Shown one piece after another: positions 45,425 to 54,359 of a stretch of 64,000 nucleotides of DNA. Every line of letters starts with the position of its first letter. Positions within the stretch are counted from its first letter, which is position 1. Both the position numbers and the translations under genes were made by a program. The notes beneath the pieces were generated by a model. That model was not told the DNA's origin. It ran no database searches and was given only the letters and a program-made list of their open reading frames with translations. Origin of the DNA: Acinetobacter sp. Marseille-Q1618 (GTDB lineage: Bacteria; Pseudomonadota; Gammaproteobacteria; Pseudomonadales; Moraxellaceae); assembly GCF_902809855.1 (NCBI RefSeq), contig NZ_CADDWJ010000003.1, positions 186,001 through 250,000 on the forward strand, in the 5' to 3' direction.

Positions 45425-46048
45425 CTACTTCATCCCAAAAATTAACTTTAAGCCAAGCAAAGTCATCACCCCACCTGCGATACGATCAAAGACTTTTTTA
45501 AACTTCAAATAAACTTTACGAGGTTTTTCGGCAGACAACGCAACAGCCACCAACGAATACCAACCTGCATCAATAAAAAAACATAAAATTGGCAAAACAA
45601 AATAATAATAGGTTGGGAATTCTTTAGGCAAAAGTGCAGTAAAAACACTGGCTAAAATAATGGCTATTTTAGGGTTACTCAACTGTGTAATTACCCCCAA
45701 ACGATACGCTTGCGCAAAACTCATCACACGATTGGTTGCACTTGCTTGCTCGATTGGCTCTTTGGCATGCTTAATAATTTTATAAGCCAAATAAAGCAGA
45801 TATAAACCACCACAAATTTTTAAAGCCAGATAAGCAGAAGGCACCGCCAATAAAACAGCTTGTAAACCAATCACCGCTAAAAAACCAAAAAATGCAGCAC
45901 CAGTTCCTGTACCTAAAGCGGTAAATAAACCATGTTTACGTGAAATCGCAATTGAATTTTTTGCTACATAGATAAATGCAGGTCCAGGACTCATTGCACC
46001 TAACATCAACGCTAAAGCAATCGAACCTAAAACAATTAAAGATTCCAC
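45425..46048 (-). CDS. LysE/RhtB family exporter
   Basis: The 207-residue protein has the LysE signature MSPGPAFIYVAKNSI near the N terminus, six hydrophobic segments, and the QLSNPKIAIILASVF motif. It belongs to the same family as the gene at 33939 but is not closely similar. Probably exports an amino acid or small metabolite; the substrate is unknown. The gene stands alone. Confidence 0.88.
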   Translation of the reverse strand: MESLIVLGSIALALMLGAMSPGPAFIYVAKNSIAISRKHGLFTALGTGTGAAFFGFLAVIGLQAVLLAVPSAYLALKICGGLYLLYLAYKIIKHAKEPIEQASATNRVMSFAQAYRLGVITQLSNPKIAIILASVFTALLPKEFPTYYYFVLPILCFFIDAGWYSLVAVALSAEKPRKVYLKFKKVFDRIAGGVMTLLGLKLIFGMK

Positions 46049-46200
46049 GAAATCTACCTAAACCAAATTTTCAGATATTTTAACTGATCGCACGCCAAAA
46101 GAATCTATTTATTTGCATTTTCTAGCTGTTTAAAATAAAAAATTGAGTAGCTAAAAAACAATGAAAAAGTTGATTTTAGATGTTGTTTTAACGCTATATT

Positions 46201-46839
46201 TTAGTTCATTACAATACGATAGTCTGGCAAACATGGTTTTTGGATTAAAACTTGTTGTAGCCCGTCCTCGCCTTTTAGCCCCGTATTAAAATTAAAAGAA
46301 AAATCGCCATTGTCTTCAAAATAAGCCGTTAATGGGTCAGTCAGGGATTTAAATTGAGGAACTTTATTATTGAGCACCAAACGCACACGAAAATCGGGCA
46401 CACTATAAAAAACCAATGAATCAGGCATATTTTTTAAACCATGTTCATAAGTGACTATGCAGCTTTGTGCAGTATTCATGGCTTTAAAATCGGCATATTG
46501 TTTTTGTTGATTTTGATCATCGATGACAGTCAAAATATGTCCTGAGCCTGTAGCGCCATATAAAAAGCCAATGTGTTTTGCTGAGAACTGATATAACTTG
46601 ACATGATGTGACCAATCTTCAATTAAGACTACACGCTGCCCTTTTTCATTATATAAAACATAATCACAGTTAAAGCCATTTTGATCACAAAACTCTTTTT
46701 GAATTGTTACTTTTGCAGCATGTCCTAACACTTCTGCTTTGGGATCAACCTCATAAGCGACTGGTGACTTGGCAAAAAGCATAGAACTATTCAGACTGAT
46801 TAGGCAGAAAATAAACGTTTTAAATCGTGTTTTAGACAT
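46201..46839 (-). CDS. Exported protein, hypothetical (212 aa)
   Basis: A signal peptide of about 23 residues (KTRFKTFIFCLISLNSSMLFA) precedes a soluble, beta-rich region with four Cys (FCDQNGFNCDYVLYN and others) that could form disulphides. It is followed closely on the same strand as the M15-like lipoprotein gene (gap 28 bases), so they may share a transcript. I recognise no family. Confidence 0.65.
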   Translation of the reverse strand: MSKTRFKTFIFCLISLNSSMLFAKSPVAYEVDPKAEVLGHAAKVTIQKEFCDQNGFNCDYVLYNEKGQRVVLIEDWSHHVKLYQFSAKHIGFLYGATGSGHILTVIDDQNQQKQYADFKAMNTAQSCIVTYEHGLKNMPDSLVFYSVPDFRVRLVLNNKVPQFKSLTDPLTAYFEDNGDFSFNFNTGLKGEDGLQQVLIQKPCLPDYRIVMN

Positions 46840-46867
46840 ATTTTTCCCACATACTTCTCTAATATGA

Positions 46868-47527
46868 TCAATGCTTTAGACATGGTGATGTCGCTGAGGA
46901 ATAATTTTTACCCCAAGTTCGATAGCCTTGCGTATCTATATGAAAACGGTTGTTGCCATATACCCCAAATCCCATTTTATAACGCTTACCTTCTTTACGC
47001 CAAAATTCACATAAATCTTGTTCTAGTTTTTGGCTTGTCTCTGCGTTTGTTTCTTTAGGGTTCAACACATGAAAATCTACAGCAAAATTTTGCAGATGTT
47101 TACTTTTTTTAGCGCCTTTCACACATTGGTTTAATTCAGGATTACGATAAGTTGCGGTGATAGTATAACTTTTAAAATATTCACTCTGATGTAGTTTTTC
47201 TAACAAAATCAAACTTGGTTTGAGATTATTCCAGTATTTTTTCGGTGGAATACTAAAACGTGCATATTCACACTTTTCAGGCATAAAATTTCGATTAGTG
47301 ACAAGTTCCATCATTGGCGGAGGTTGTTTCATAAAGTTTGCAAAAAATTGCTGATATTCTTTAAAAAGTTTCGGGTCTTGTTGTTGTTTCCATGCCAAAT
47401 ATTGCTGCTTCAATTTTGAAGTTGCTTGTATTTTTTGTTGCGGTGCGTCTTCAGACTGTTGCGAACATGCCGCAAGCAAGCAGATCGTCATGAAAAGAAT
47501 CGTTTTTACTTTTTTTTGATGGGTCAC
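46868..47527 (-). CDS. M15-like peptidase lipoprotein (D-Ala-D-Ala carboxypeptidase fold)
   Basis: The N terminus (KTILFMTICLLAAC) is a lipoprotein signal with lipobox LLAAC. After a helical linker, the C-terminal domain has YRNPELNQCVKGAKKSKHLQ, AVDFHVL and FGVYGNNRFHIDTQGYRTWG. The order H (SKHL), D (AVDF) and H (FHID) matches the zinc ligands of M15A / M15_3 peptidases that cut peptidoglycan stems. So it is probably a periplasmic, membrane-tethered peptidoglycan hydrolase. Catalytic Glu or Asp before the last His is not clear, so activity is an inference. Confidence 0.78.
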   Translation of the reverse strand: MTHQKKVKTILFMTICLLAACSQQSEDAPQQKIQATSKLKQQYLAWKQQQDPKLFKEYQQFFANFMKQPPPMMELVTNRNFMPEKCEYARFSIPPKKYWNNLKPSLILLEKLHQSEYFKSYTITATYRNPELNQCVKGAKKSKHLQNFAVDFHVLNPKETNAETSQKLEQDLCEFWRKEGKRYKMGFGVYGNNRFHIDTQGYRTWGKNYSSATSPCLKH

Positions 47528-47743
47528 AGCATTACTCTAGTTACTGATATACAAATTATTTTTAATAGATTTACTTCAATCACTTATTCTAGGTAAGTTT
47601 TAGAAATATTGCATTTCCATTTACAAAAAAGCACATGCGTATTGGTTTAAAAGAAAAATATTTTTCAAAAATTTGGTTTGATTGTTTATTTTATAAAATC
47701 ATTTTAAACTCATTCTTCCACGATAAAACTCTGTCAAAATTTT

Positions 47744-48613
47744 GTGTTTAATACCATCGCTCATACACTTTCTGACCAAACTTTAAGCTTAGACTCCTCT
47801 ATTCAACTGACCATTAAACGACTGGATCAAATCCATCCACAAATTTCAGGCAATAAATTTTTTAAATTAAAATACAATTTCTTAGCAGCCAAGCAACATG
47901 CCAAAAATACACTGATCACCTTTGGTGGCGCATATTCTAATCATATTGCAGCAACTGCTTATGCTGCGCATCGTTTTGGATTTCAAAGTATTGGCATTAT
48001 TCGAGGAGAAGAACTGGCAAAAAAACCACTAAATCCAACTTTAGCTACAGCACAACAGTTTGGCATACAGTTAAATTTTATTTCTCGTGAACAATATTGC
48101 TTAAAAGACCAGAGAGAATATTTAACGGAACTCGAAACACACTATCCAAATAGTTATATTATTCCTGAAGGTGGAACAAATCAGCTTGCAATTCAAGGCT
48201 GTAGTGAAATTTTAACCCCATATGATCGAGAAAATTATGATGTGATCTGCTGTGCTGTGGGTACAGGGGGCACGATTACAGGCTTAATTGAAGCAAGCAC
48301 TGCCCACCAACATATTTTAGGATTTTCAGCATTAAAAGGAACTTTTCTAAACGATGTGGTTGCTCAATTAACATCGAAAAAAAATTGGAAAATATTAGAT
48401 AATTATTGTTTTGGTGGTTATGCCAAAACCACACCAGAATTATTTGAATTTATTGAAAATTTTGAAAAAAAATATCAGATTCCTTTAGAGCAAGTGTACA
48501 CAGGAAAAATGCTATTTGGTATTTTTGATCTCATTTCAAAAGGCTATTTTTCTGAAAACACCCGAATATTAGCGATTCATAGTGGCGGTTTACAAGGCAA
48601 AGCTGCTTTATAA
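47744..48613 (+). CDS. PLP-dependent ACC deaminase / D-cysteine desulfhydrase family
   Basis: The 289-residue protein has the fold-type II marks: QISGNKFFKLKYNF with the PLP lysine (GNKxFKL), FGGAYSNHIAATAYAAH, IPEGGTNQLAIQGCSEI and CCAVGTGGTITGLIEA (phosphate loop). These match the family of ACC deaminase and D-cysteine desulfhydrase. The exact substrate cannot be settled. Start taken as GTG 47744; no better ATG lies nearby and the family begins close to it. Cytoplasmic. Confidence 0.85.
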   Translation: MFNTIAHTLSDQTLSLDSSIQLTIKRLDQIHPQISGNKFFKLKYNFLAAKQHAKNTLITFGGAYSNHIAATAYAAHRFGFQSIGIIRGEELAKKPLNPTLATAQQFGIQLNFISREQYCLKDQREYLTELETHYPNSYIIPEGGTNQLAIQGCSEILTPYDRENYDVICCAVGTGGTITGLIEASTAHQHILGFSALKGTFLNDVVAQLTSKKNWKILDNYCFGGYAKTTPELFEFIENFEKKYQIPLEQVYTGKMLFGIFDLISKGYFSENTRILAIHSGGLQGKAAL

Positions 48614-48640
48614 ACCATTGAAAAATGCCACTTAAAGAAT

Positions 48641-48985
48641 TTAAACTTGTATGGATTTATTGTCATTTAACGCAATTAAGCCTTTGATTAAACGATAGAC
48701 ATTCCAAACAAAAACCACAAATAAAATGACAAACCCAATCAGTACAATCGCTAATAATCCGCCAATGACATATCCTGCCAAACTGATCCAAAAGGTTTTG
48801 ATTTGATAATTGACATGACTTTCCAACCATGTGCCACGCATCTCATCACGCTTAATATAATTCATAATAATTGCAATAAGCCATGTAAAACCAACCACAT
48901 AACCTACGAGATATAGAATATAACTAATCTGATTATATTGTTTAAGTGAAGCAAGGTCTGTGTCAGTTTTTGATAAATTATTCAT
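48641..48985 (-). CDS. DUF4870-like small membrane protein
   Basis: The 114-residue protein has three hydrophobic segments (about 19-43, 63-83 and 80-103) and the layout of the DUF4870 family (YILYLVGYVVGFTWLIAIIMNY, then ESHVNYQIKTFWISL). Function unknown. It is convergent with the PLP enzyme gene. The family call is moderate. Confidence 0.7.
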   Translation of the reverse strand: MNNLSKTDTDLASLKQYNQISYILYLVGYVVGFTWLIAIIMNYIKRDEMRGTWLESHVNYQIKTFWISLAGYVIGGLLAIVLIGFVILFVVFVWNVYRLIKGLIALNDNKSIQV

Positions 48986-49191
48986 GTTTTAACCTTATAT
49001 TTATAAAGCTTATTTATACTACAAAAATATTTTAAGTTTCATTTAAGCTGTCTTACAAAATTAAATCATTTGTAAATGAGTGCTCAGTGAGTTTGAAATC
49101 ACAATTCATTTAACTTTGCTGGCTAAGGAGCTGAACTTTTAACTTGATTTTGTCTATAATTGCCTGCTTTCCTTCCTCTTCGAGTTTTGAA

Positions 49192-50391
49192 ATGTCTACT
49201 CAAATTTACGATGTTCTGGTTATTGGCGCAGGTGCTTCTGGCCTAATGCTAGCAGCCAAAGCCGCAGCACGAGGTCGTAAAGTTTTAGTGGTTGAAAAAG
49301 CCAATAAAATTGGTAAAAAAATTCTGATGTCAGGCGGTGGAAAATGCAACTTTACCAACTTGTATGTTGAGCCTGAAAATTTTATTTCTCATAATCCTCA
49401 TTTTGTAATTTCAGCACTTAGCCGCTATACCAATTGGGATTTTATTGGTATGGTCTGCGAATACGGCATCGAATACGAAGAGCGTAAACATGGACAATTA
49501 TTTACATTAAATGGTGCCAAAGAAATTTTAGCCATGTTGCAAAATGAATGTGAAAAAACTGGTTTAGTTGAAATTAAAACCAGTTGTGAAGTCAAAACTG
49601 TTCATGCAATAGATGAACAAGCTTTCCAAGTTGCGACCAATATCGGCTATTTTCAAGCCACATCTGTAGTGATCGCTAGTGGCGGACTTTCCATTCCAAC
49701 TTTAGGTGGTTCTGATATTGGCTATAAAATTGCAAAGCAGTTTGGACATTATATTTTCCCAACGCGCGCAGGCTTAGTTCCTTTCACTTTTTCTGATCAA
49801 TTCAAAGAAGTAACCACTCGTTTAAGTGGCAATGCAGTTGAAGCAACGCTCTCCAATGACTTAAATAGTTTTACTGAAGCATTACTGTTTACCCATCGCG
49901 GGCTGAGTGGTCCAAGCGCGTTACAACTTTCAAATTACTGGGATGTCGGGCAAAGTTTTAAAATTGACTTTTTACCTTCTGAAGATTTATTCGCATTCTT
50001 TAAAGCTAAAAAACACACCCAACCTAAAGTTTTACTGCGTACCTTGCTGGCAGAACGATTACCTAAAAGTGTGGTATTAGAATTACAAAACTTAATTTGG
50101 GCAGAATATGCCGACACTGCGATTGCTCAACTCAGCGATGAAAAGCTTGAACATATCGCCAAAAAATTACAGCAATTTGAAGTTAAACCTTCTGGAACAG
50201 AGGGCTATCGGACTGCTGAAGTTACTTTGGGTGGTGTGGATACCACAGAAGTTTCATCAAAAACCATGGAAAGTAAAAAACAAAAAGGTTTATTTTTTAT
50301 TGGTGAAATTTTGGATGTTACAGGACATTTGGGTGGTTTTAATTTTCAATGGGCTTGGGCATCTGCACATGCTGCATCTGAATATGTTTGA
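49192..50391 (+). CDS. BaiN/HI0933-type FAD-dependent oxidoreductase
   Basis: The start ATG 49192 is chosen over an upstream TTG at 49144. The 399-residue protein has an FAD dinucleotide-binding motif (VLVIGAGASGLMLAAKAAARG), LMSGGGKCNFTN, and the C-terminal FIGEILDVTGHLGGFNFQW that closes the FAD site. This is the HI0933-like family, named BaiN in bile-acid bacteria, with unknown substrate in most species. Cytoplasmic flavoprotein. Confidence 0.9.
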   Translation: MSTQIYDVLVIGAGASGLMLAAKAAARGRKVLVVEKANKIGKKILMSGGGKCNFTNLYVEPENFISHNPHFVISALSRYTNWDFIGMVCEYGIEYEERKHGQLFTLNGAKEILAMLQNECEKTGLVEIKTSCEVKTVHAIDEQAFQVATNIGYFQATSVVIASGGLSIPTLGGSDIGYKIAKQFGHYIFPTRAGLVPFTFSDQFKEVTTRLSGNAVEATLSNDLNSFTEALLFTHRGLSGPSALQLSNYWDVGQSFKIDFLPSEDLFAFFKAKKHTQPKVLLRTLLAERLPKSVVLELQNLIWAEYADTAIAQLSDEKLEHIAKKLQQFEVKPSGTEGYRTAEVTLGGVDTTEVSSKTMESKKQKGLFFIGEILDVTGHLGGFNFQWAWASAHAASEYV

Positions 50392-50512
50392 TCATTCATA
50401 CAAAGTATTTAACAATCATATACTTAACTACAAAATATTTAAAATATGAATTAAAATGAAGCTGTATAATACTCCCTTTACACAGCTCCATTATGCATTT
50501 ATAAGAACTTGA

Positions 50513-50665
50513 TTATTCTAAATAATCTGTTCTAAATAGCATGATTTTCGGATTATTTTCAATACGCTGCGTAGCAATATCCATCCATTGATATTCAGAA
50601 GATTGCTCCGCACGATTCCCCACAACACGTTGATAAATAGATTGTATGATATAGACAAGTTTCAT
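50513..50665 (-). CDS. Small protein of 50 residues, hypothetical
   Basis: ATG at 50665 is preceded by AAGGAATTAAAA, a good ribosome site. The frame encodes MKLVYIIQSIYQRVVGNRAE, then QSSEYQWMDIATQRIENNPK and IMLFRTDYLE, stop at 50513. It is too short for most gene callers. The composition looks coding (Arg, Gln and Trp in an AT-rich setting). No family recognised. Confidence 0.6.
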   Translation of the reverse strand: MKLVYIIQSIYQRVVGNRAEQSSEYQWMDIATQRIENNPKIMLFRTDYLE

Positions 50666-50828
50666 TTTTAATTCCTTTTTAAAATTGTGTTTATTAAAAA
50701 TTCATATCATGATAATTCAGTTTTATTTCATAAATATGAATCACTTAAATTTATCTGATAATTTTTTTAATGTCTATATTTTATACAATAATATTTACAA
50801 CTTAAATCATCCAAAGTTGTGATCAAGC

Positions 50829-50999
50829 TCACTCTTTGGTTTCTGTTTGCGTATTGTCCTGCTCTTGCTTGGCAACTTCTTCAGTATCTTCCTTTTTAGG
50901 CTTAGCAAAAATAAACTTATACGCACTGGCTAAGAAGCCAACAGTAATCCCCGCAATCACAATAGGAGCAATAAATTTATTTGGCTGCTTTTTCGACAT
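50829..50999 (-). CDS. Small single-pass membrane protein of 56 residues
   Basis: ATG 50999 has AGGAGAAACAAC in front. The frame encodes a short basic head, a hydrophobic segment at about residues 9-25 (FIAPIVIAGITVGFLASAY), and a highly charged tail rich in Glu, Lys and Gln. Function unknown. It lies just downstream of the large MscS-like gene, beyond that gene's terminator. Confidence 0.7.
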   Translation of the reverse strand: MSKKQPNKFIAPIVIAGITVGFLASAYKFIFAKPKKEDTEEVAKQEQDNTQTETKE

Positions 51000-51040
51000 G
51001 TTGTTTCTCCTAATTCATATTTTTCATTTTACAAATAAAA

Positions 51041-51070
51041 AAGACCGACCAGTGCATCCTGATCGATCTT
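51041..51070 (-). terminator. Terminator after the MscS-like gene
   Basis: AAGACCGACCAG and CTGATCGATCTT pair with two mismatches around a 6-base loop, with an A run on the left giving a U tract on the minus strand. Confidence 0.65.
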
Positions 51071-51086
51071 GATTATAAATTACAGG

Positions 51087-52730
51087 TTAATTCAGGTCAT
51101 CTTTTAACGGATAATCAGAATTTGGAGTCGATGAAGTACTTGATTGATCTAAATTTGTTTGATATTCAGATTCAATTGTTGGCGTATCAGTAGTGACTTG
51201 ATCCTGTGGCACAGGCGGCGTTGTCGTTACTGTACTTTGTTGTGCTAAAGGATTTGGTTTATTGCCTTCTTTTTTAGCCTTGTCAATCAAATCAGTCAGT
51301 ACACGCTCTGCAGGTTGGCGTCCACCAAGACCAAATGCCAAAGCGAAAGCAACGGCAACTGCACCTAGAGTTAGACCAAATGCAAGATTGACAATAGAGT
51401 CTGCAATACCCATTGCACGTAGTCCCATAGCGATCACAAGTCCCATGATCAAAATACGAACTAAGTTACCCAACCAACGTGAACTGTTATATTCACCCCG
51501 TTGCACCACATTTGCTACAAGGTTTGCAAGCCAGAAGCCTATCACCAGTATCACAGCACCAAGTAAGATGTCTGCACCAAACTGGATAAACATCGAAATT
51601 AATCCACTGATTTGCTCGAAGCCTAAACGATTTGCTGCCTCAGACACAGCAAACAACATGGTAAAGAATACAATCAGATAACCCACTACACTTGAGATTT
51701 TAGTGTTGCCTAAGAAGCGTTGAACATCAAGTTTTGCAGGAACCTCATCTACACCTGTCCCCGCAACCACTTCAGCGACCAAGCGTCCAACAAAACGGGA
51801 TACCACATATGCCACGATTAAAATCAAGCCTGCTGCAATGATATGCGGAATTGCATACATAATTTCAGCCAACATTGCTGTTGCAGGTTGTGAAATCGCT
51901 TGAATACCTAGCGCTTCAAATGCCACGATCAATGACGTAATCATCACAATCGCAAAGACAAAAGAACCCAGAAGTTTTGCTAAGTTACTATTTTTAAATA
52001 AACCGATTTTTTCAGCTTGTGCTTGTAGATTTAGGCTATTGCTCAACCCTTCCACAATACCACGTACAATTTTTGCCAAAATATAACCGACAAAAACGAT
52101 CACACCTGCAATGAAAATATTTGGTAAGTATGAAACAGCTTCATTTACCATATTTTGTACAGGAATTAGCAAGCCTTGTAGTCCTAAAATAGACAATACA
52201 ATTGGCAGGAATAACAATAAAATCAACCAATACACAATATCTGCAATATTATGACTAATCGGATTTACACCTACTTCCGCACTGAGTTTTTCATCCAGTT
52301 GGGTACGGTCTAATAAATTTTTAAGCCCGACTTTGACCAAGTTGGCAATAATCCATCCCACAAAACCCACAGCAACAGCAGCAATAAGTTGAGGAATAAA
52401 CAATAAGAATTGCTGAATCATATTGCTGAATGGACTACTGATACTGCTTAAATTCAGTACATTCAGCGCTCCGATTACAGCGATCACCATGACCACCCAA
52501 AAGATCACCCTTGAAACAATATTTTCAATATTTGAACGATGACCTGTGGCATTAGAAAGTTTTTGGTTGGTTCCTAATTTTGTGAGTATTTTTTTAATAC
52601 CTGCTGCAATAATGAGCGCAATAATCCATCCCACCAATAGAATTGCAATTGCTGCAATAATGGGCTGAAACTGTTCCCAATAATACATGGCGTCAAACCG
52701 CCCTCCTCGCGCACCTAAATAATCATTCAT
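51087..52730 (-). CDS. MscS-type membrane protein with repeated TM-helix modules
   Basis: The 547-residue protein has five copies of a conserved TM-helix module of the Pfam 'TM_helix' kind, each a Gly-rich helix ending in an I-x-(R/K)-G or similar turn (for example VGWIIALIIAAGIKKIL, VGWIIANLVKVGLKNLL, VGYILAKIVRGIVEGL, AYVVSRFVGRLVAEVV and IGFWLANLVANVVQRG). The spacing between copies is about 90 residues. A Ser/Thr/Pro/Gln-rich tail follows (about 490-547). Such proteins are labelled mechanosensitive ion channel family or CmpX-like; no pore domain of MscS is obvious here, so a channel role is not established. Confidence 0.82.
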   Translation of the reverse strand: MNDYLGARGGRFDAMYYWEQFQPIIAAIAILLVGWIIALIIAAGIKKILTKLGTNQKLSNATGHRSNIENIVSRVIFWVVMVIAVIGALNVLNLSSISSPFSNMIQQFLLFIPQLIAAVAVGFVGWIIANLVKVGLKNLLDRTQLDEKLSAEVGVNPISHNIADIVYWLILLLFLPIVLSILGLQGLLIPVQNMVNEAVSYLPNIFIAGVIVFVGYILAKIVRGIVEGLSNSLNLQAQAEKIGLFKNSNLAKLLGSFVFAIVMITSLIVAFEALGIQAISQPATAMLAEIMYAIPHIIAAGLILIVAYVVSRFVGRLVAEVVAGTGVDEVPAKLDVQRFLGNTKISSVVGYLIVFFTMLFAVSEAANRLGFEQISGLISMFIQFGADILLGAVILVIGFWLANLVANVVQRGEYNSSRWLGNLVRILIMGLVIAMGLRAMGIADSIVNLAFGLTLGAVAVAFALAFGLGGRQPAERVLTDLIDKAKKEGNKPNPLAQQSTVTTTPPVPQDQVTTDTPTIESEYQTNLDQSSTSSTPNSDYPLKDDLN

Positions 52731-52888
52731 TGTTATTTCCTCTATTATCCTGATCAGTTATAAATCATGATTAATTACAAATGACTTAAGTAACTTATTA
52801 ATTTTTAAGCACCAAAGATGAAAATAATCAAAAATTTCACATGTTTAATTTTATAAAAGCATGTTTGATAATTTTATAAGCAATAAAA

Positions 52889-52914
52889 AAGCGTGTCCCT
52901 TAAGGATCACGCTT
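52889..52914 (-). terminator. Terminator overlapping the stop codon of the 91-residue gene
   Basis: AAGCGTG-CC and GG-CACGCTT pair around CTTAA. The stop codon at 52900-52902 lies in the loop, so the last codons of the gene are part of the hairpin. An A run on the left gives the U tract. Confidence 0.75.
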
Positions 52915-53175
52915 GTCTTTTGCGGTGTCTGTAGTTTCATCTATCGCTGTACCAATCGTATCTTGCTGGCGATCTGAATCATGTTCACTTGCAGCAGGTA
53001 TAGACTGATCAGCAGACGTTTCTCCAGGTGAAGGATTAATATCTACAAACATGTAAAAAATTAGAGCTGCCAAAAAAACTCCAACAACAATTAAAATATA
53101 GACAGGTAAACGTCTTTTTTGTTGTTTTTCCTCAGCTCCCTCAACATGGGGCGGTTTATTAAAATCATGTACCAT
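52900..53175 (-). CDS. Small membrane-anchored protein, hypothetical (91 aa)
   Basis: ATG 53175 is preceded by AAGGGGGAAAAC, an unusually strong ribosome site; an upstream in-frame ATG at 53193 overlaps it. A basic cytoplasmic head (EEKQQKRRLP) precedes one hydrophobic segment (about 25-45), followed by an acidic, Thr/Asp-rich tail. No family recognised. The stop codon is inside the terminator loop. Confidence 0.72.
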   Translation of the reverse strand: MVHDFNKPPHVEGAEEKQQKRRLPVYILIVVGVFLAALIFYMFVDINPSPGETSADQSIPAASEHDSDRQQDTIGTAIDETTDTAKDKRDP

Positions 53176-53386
53176 GTTTTCCCCCTTATTCACGTAAATG
53201 GTGTTTTTTTATACTAACAAGCTCTACTGTTGTATTGTGTAAAAATTTTTATTTGTTAGTAAATCAAATCTGTAGCCTGTGGCTGAGTTTATTTTTATTA
53301 ACACGACTGAGAAAAAACGCGTATTCAGCTGAATTTTAAGTGTGAGGGCATAATTTAAGCTATACTAATGCCCCTCTTATTTGGCT

Positions 53387-53818
53387 ATGGATCATATGGC
53401 TTATCAACGGCAAAGTGTCTCCTTAGATATAGACACAGATGTCACTCATCAATGCTTTTTGCATACTACACGTGATGAACATTTAATTGGGATTATTGAG
53501 TTTACAAAGCAAAGCTATGTTCTAAAGTGGGGAGATTTAGAATATTTCCGTCGTCGTACTGAAGAATTATCCGTCATGCCATTTCCCGACTGTATCAATG
53601 CCATGATTATTGATATCCGCAATGTCGCACCTTATTTGGACAGTGAAGTTCCAATTATTCCTTGGCGTTTGGTCGAAGAAGAATGTCCGATTCGTATCGT
53701 TGTTCCACAAGAGCGCTTAGAGTTTTATTCGGGCTTTTTTGAACCTACATGGCTCAGTACAGACACCGAATCTGCCATCCATGAATTACGCGAGTTTATG
53801 GATATGTTTGTACATTAA
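53387..53818 (+). CDS. Conserved hypothetical protein (143 aa)
   Basis: The frame opens with TTG 53381, ATG 53387 and ATG 53396 in a row; I take ATG 53387. The soluble protein has no signal or membrane segment and contains VLKWGDLEYFRRRTEELS and RIVVPQERLEFYSGFFEP. I recognise no known domain. A good terminator follows at 53827. It may be a genus-restricted protein. Confidence 0.65.
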   Translation: MDHMAYQRQSVSLDIDTDVTHQCFLHTTRDEHLIGIIEFTKQSYVLKWGDLEYFRRRTEELSVMPFPDCINAMIIDIRNVAPYLDSEVPIIPWRLVEEECPIRIVVPQERLEFYSGFFEPTWLSTDTESAIHELREFMDMFVH

Positions 53819-53826
53819 GCATAAAA

Positions 53827-53859
53827 AAGAGCATTTATATATCATGTATAAATGCTCTT
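53827..53859. terminator. Terminator after the 143-residue gene
   Basis: AAGAGCATTTATA and TATAAATGCTCTT form a 13-pair stem around a 7-base loop, with an A run before it and T after it. Confidence 0.85.
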
Positions 53860-53878
53860 ATACCAAACAATAAAAGTT

Positions 53879-54070
53879 TTATAATATATTTTTGGAATAA
53901 TTTTTTCTGCTTCCAATCATAAATTGAGACGCGGAAACGTCATCCACAGTTGTTTGAGGCAGGATTACTAATGATTGATAATGTTTTTGCAATACATCAA
54001 TCAATTTATGGTATTTGTCGAGTTCTGTGGTGAGGAGCAACGCTCCGCAAGGTGGTTTTCTTGCGCAGTT
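53879..54070 (-). pseudogene. C-terminal gene remnant
   Basis: The minus strand is open from 54070 to the stop TAA at 53879-53881 and reads sensibly in the last part: TELDKYHKLIDVLQKHYQSL, VILPQTTVDDVSASQFMIGS and RKNYSKNIL. No start codon or ribosome site lies in front; the first 16 or so codons come from the adjoining repeat-like sequence. It looks like the tail of a lost gene, joined to other DNA near 54030. The parent family is unknown to me. Confidence 0.55.
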
Positions 54071-54175
54071 TCACTGCTCATTTTGCCGAAACAAAAGTAG
54101 GTCGAGCCTGAGCAAGTCAAAGTATACTTTGACGAAGCGCAAGACGCAGTGGCTAGTCCCTAAAGATAAATTTTA
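54025..54175. repeat. GC-richer palindromic intergenic segment, possible repeat element
   Basis: The segment differs in composition from its AT-rich surroundings and carries short inverted repeats, including GAGCAACGCTC and a perfect 16-base palindrome TCAAAGTATACTTTGA at 54117-54132. The text TTTTGCCGAAACAAAAGTAGG resembles dispersed repeats I have seen in Acinetobacter intergenic regions; this is recollection, not a search. It borders the gene remnant at 53879-54070. Confidence 0.45.
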
Positions 54176-54211
54176 GATGTAAGACTCCGTCAAAAATAAA
54201 CCATTTATATT

Positions 54212-54328
54212 ATGTTAATTTTCAAGAATGGTATTATATTTAAATCCGAACAACGATTAGCTATTAAGGCTGCTAACCGAATAAAGCATATTGCCTTAGG
54301 TTTAAATCAGTATAATTTTCAAAAATAA
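54212..54328 (+). CDS. Very short open frame, doubtful (38 aa)
   Basis: ATG 54212 to TAA 54326 encodes MLIFKNGIIFKSEQRLAIKA and then ANRIKHIALGLNQYNFQK. There is no good ribosome site. The composition is basic and could be coding, possibly another gene remnant in this debris region. I list it as a candidate only. Confidence 0.25.
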   Translation: MLIFKNGIIFKSEQRLAIKAANRIKHIALGLNQYNFQK

Positions 54329-54359
54329 AATGATCTTTATTTTATTGAATTACAATACA

